Of a stretch of DNA of 64,000 nucleotides, positions 62,931 to 64,000 are shown piece by piece. The notes under the pieces were generated by a model. The model did not search any database, was not told the DNA's origin, and worked only from the letters and a program-made list of their open reading frames with translations. A program made the position numbers and the translations under genes. The stretch is from Williamsia sterculiae (GTDB taxonomy: Bacteria; Actinomycetota; Actinomycetes; Mycobacteriales; Mycobacteriaceae), in NCBI RefSeq assembly GCF_900156495.1, contig NZ_FTNT01000015.1, forward strand, positions 1 through 64,000, written 5' to 3'. Positions within the stretch are counted from its first letter, which is position 1; each line of letters starts with the position of its first letter.

Positions 62931-64000
62931 ATGAACACACCCGCGATCAGTTCACTGGCCTTCCTCACCCCGGGCAACTTCGCCGACGACGACCCGTACC
63001 CGGGTCTCGAGGACACGCTGCAACTGTTCGAATATGGCGAACGTCTCGGTTACGACGGTGCCTGGATCCGCCAACGCCACCTCGAACACGGTGTCGGTTC
63101 GGCCGCGGTGTTCCTGGCCGCGGCCGGACAACGCACCCGCACCATCGAACTGGGCACGGCGGTCATCCCCATCGGATACGAGAGCCCGTTCCGATTGGCC
63201 GAGGACCTGTCGTTGGCCGACGTGCTGTCCCGCGGTCGCCTGCAACCGGGATTCAGCACCGGTATGCCACACGCCGACCTGCTCGGTGATCTGGTCTACG
63301 ACGGCGACTGGCGCCAGTTCGACCTGTCCTACGGACGGGTCGCCCGCGTCGTCGAGAACCTTCGCGGGGCCTATCTCGGTGAGCCGGACACCGTCATCGC
63401 CTCACCGGGCAACACCCAGCGGCCACGGCTCCAGCCGCATGATCCCGATCTGGTCGACCGCGTGTGGTTCGGCGCCGCGAGCCTGCGTTCCGCGCGGTGG
63501 GCAGCACAGACCGGCCTGAACTTGTTGACAGGCAACATCATCGCCGCAGGCGAGACCTCCGACGACTTCACCACGGCGCAGGCCGAGGCGATCGCCGAAT
63601 ACCGCCGACTGTTGCCTCCAGGGAGGCCGGGTCGTGTCGCGGTCGGTCGGGTGATCGTGCCTCTCGACGGTGCGGATGCCACCACCCGAGATCGTTACCG
63701 CGCCTACGCGGCGAGCCGACACGAACGCACCCTCGCACCCCAGGGCGAGCGGCGGGCGCTGTTCGCCCCCGACCTGGTCGGGACGTCCGAGGAGATCCTG
63801 GAGCGGTTGCATGCCGACCCGGTCATCTCCGCGGTGTCCGAACTGCGTCTGGAACTGCCCTACGAATTCCACCGCTCCGACTACGAACAGATCCTCGACG
63901 ACGTTCGCCACCGGATCGCCCCGGAACTCGGCTGGCGAGCCGGTCCCGTTGACCGGTCGGCGGAGGGAAATCCGGTGGCTGCCGTATCGGGGTATCCGCC
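62931..64000 (+). CDS. LLM class flavin-dependent oxidoreductase, 3' end cut off
   Basis: The reading frame stays open to the last base of the window (at least 356 codons). It starts at ATG (MNTPAISSLAFLTPGNFAD); GTG at 62922 is an alternative. The luciferase-like barrel shows YDGAWIRQRHLEHGVGSAAVFLAAAGQRT, TAVIPIGYESPFRLAEDLSLADVLSRGRLQPGFSTGM (in segments) and ASLRSARWAAQTGLNLLTGN. This is the pattern of putative FMN-dependent oxidoreductases found beside ABC importers. The last residues seen look like a family C-terminus, so only a little may be missing. It is 11 bases from the DUF1684 gene. Confidence 0.88.
   Translation, partial: MNTPAISSLAFLTPGNFADDDPYPGLEDTLQLFEYGERLGYDGAWIRQRHLEHGVGSAAVFLAAAGQRTRTIELGTAVIPIGYESPFRLAEDLSLADVLSRGRLQPGFSTGMPHADLLGDLVYDGDWRQFDLSYGRVARVVENLRGAYLGEPDTVIASPGNTQRPRLQPHDPDLVDRVWFGAASLRSARWAAQTGLNLLTGNIIAAGETSDDFTTAQAEAIAEYRRLLPPGRPGRVAVGRVIVPLDGADATTRDRYRAYAASRHERTLAPQGERRALFAPDLVGTSEEILERLHADPVISAVSELRLELPYEFHRSDYEQILDDVRHRIAPELGWRAGPVDRSAEGNPVAAVSGYP

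Overview
This window is high-GC DNA (roughly two thirds G+C by eye), densely coded, with many GTG starts and 4-base ATGA/GTGA overlaps between consecutive genes. The gene content points to an actinobacterium of the order Mycobacteriales, most like Gordonia or a close relative. The pointers are a SigK/RskA pair beside an MPT70/83-like fasciclin lipoprotein, a three-domain LigD next to Ku, a B12-riboswitch-controlled metE, and an Asp23/AmaP/DUF6286 envelope-stress locus. The genus is inferred from gene content only. I see no plasmid, phage, insertion sequence, CRISPR array, rRNA or tRNA; this looks like ordinary chromosome.

Layout. 1-12.7 kb: the end of ctaD, a PhoD-like phosphatase, a MarR-controlled NAD(P)-binding protein, two VOC proteins, an acyl-CoA dehydrogenase, an AraC/VOC/UvrA-like cluster, two transporter or regulator sets (YbfB-type MFS; TetR plus FBP zinc-finger protein) and a UbiB/AarF kinase-like protein. 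12.9-18.0 kb: a Cys/His-motif hypothetical protein, then an envelope-stress locus of seven minus-strand genes (Asp23, Asp23-like, mini J-domain protein, DUF2273, Asp23, DUF6286, AmaP), divergent from an ECF-type sigma factor and a partner gene. 18.1-27.1 kb: two family-2 glycosyltransferases, an aquaporin, the fasciclin/SigK/RskA group and the three-gene proton-translocating transhydrogenase pntAA-pntAB-pntB.

27.1-35 kb: a secreted protein, a DUF2252 protein, a TauD-type dioxygenase, a DHA2 drug exporter divergent from an SDR plus alpha/beta-hydrolase pair with a clear promoter, a small membrane protein and a cyclic-nucleotide-type phosphodiesterase. 35.1-38.6 kb: ligD and ku back to back (non-homologous end joining). 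38.7-44.1 kb: a PanE-like reductase, TetR plus MFS, and an amino-acid deaminase/aldolase coupled to a sugar-lactone oxidase. 44.2-49.8 kb: a whole ECF transporter in one polypeptide, a 55-residue peptide gene, a YihY/BrkB membrane protein and a dicarboxylate symporter.

49.8-55.3 kb is a methionine region: metQ-metN-metI (methionine uptake) divergent from a cobalamin riboswitch and metE (B12-independent methionine synthase). 55.4-64.0 kb starts with a 19-bp-armed inverted repeat, followed by an uptake-and-oxidation operon: a lipoprotein binding protein, two permeases, a fused two-domain ATPase, a DszA/NtaA-type FMN monooxygenase, a DUF1684 protein and a second luciferase-like enzyme cut off by the window end. 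Its substrate is unknown; organosulfur or nitrogen compounds are the best guess. A recurring oddity is a set of perfect or near-perfect 17-18 bp tandem duplications at gene ends.
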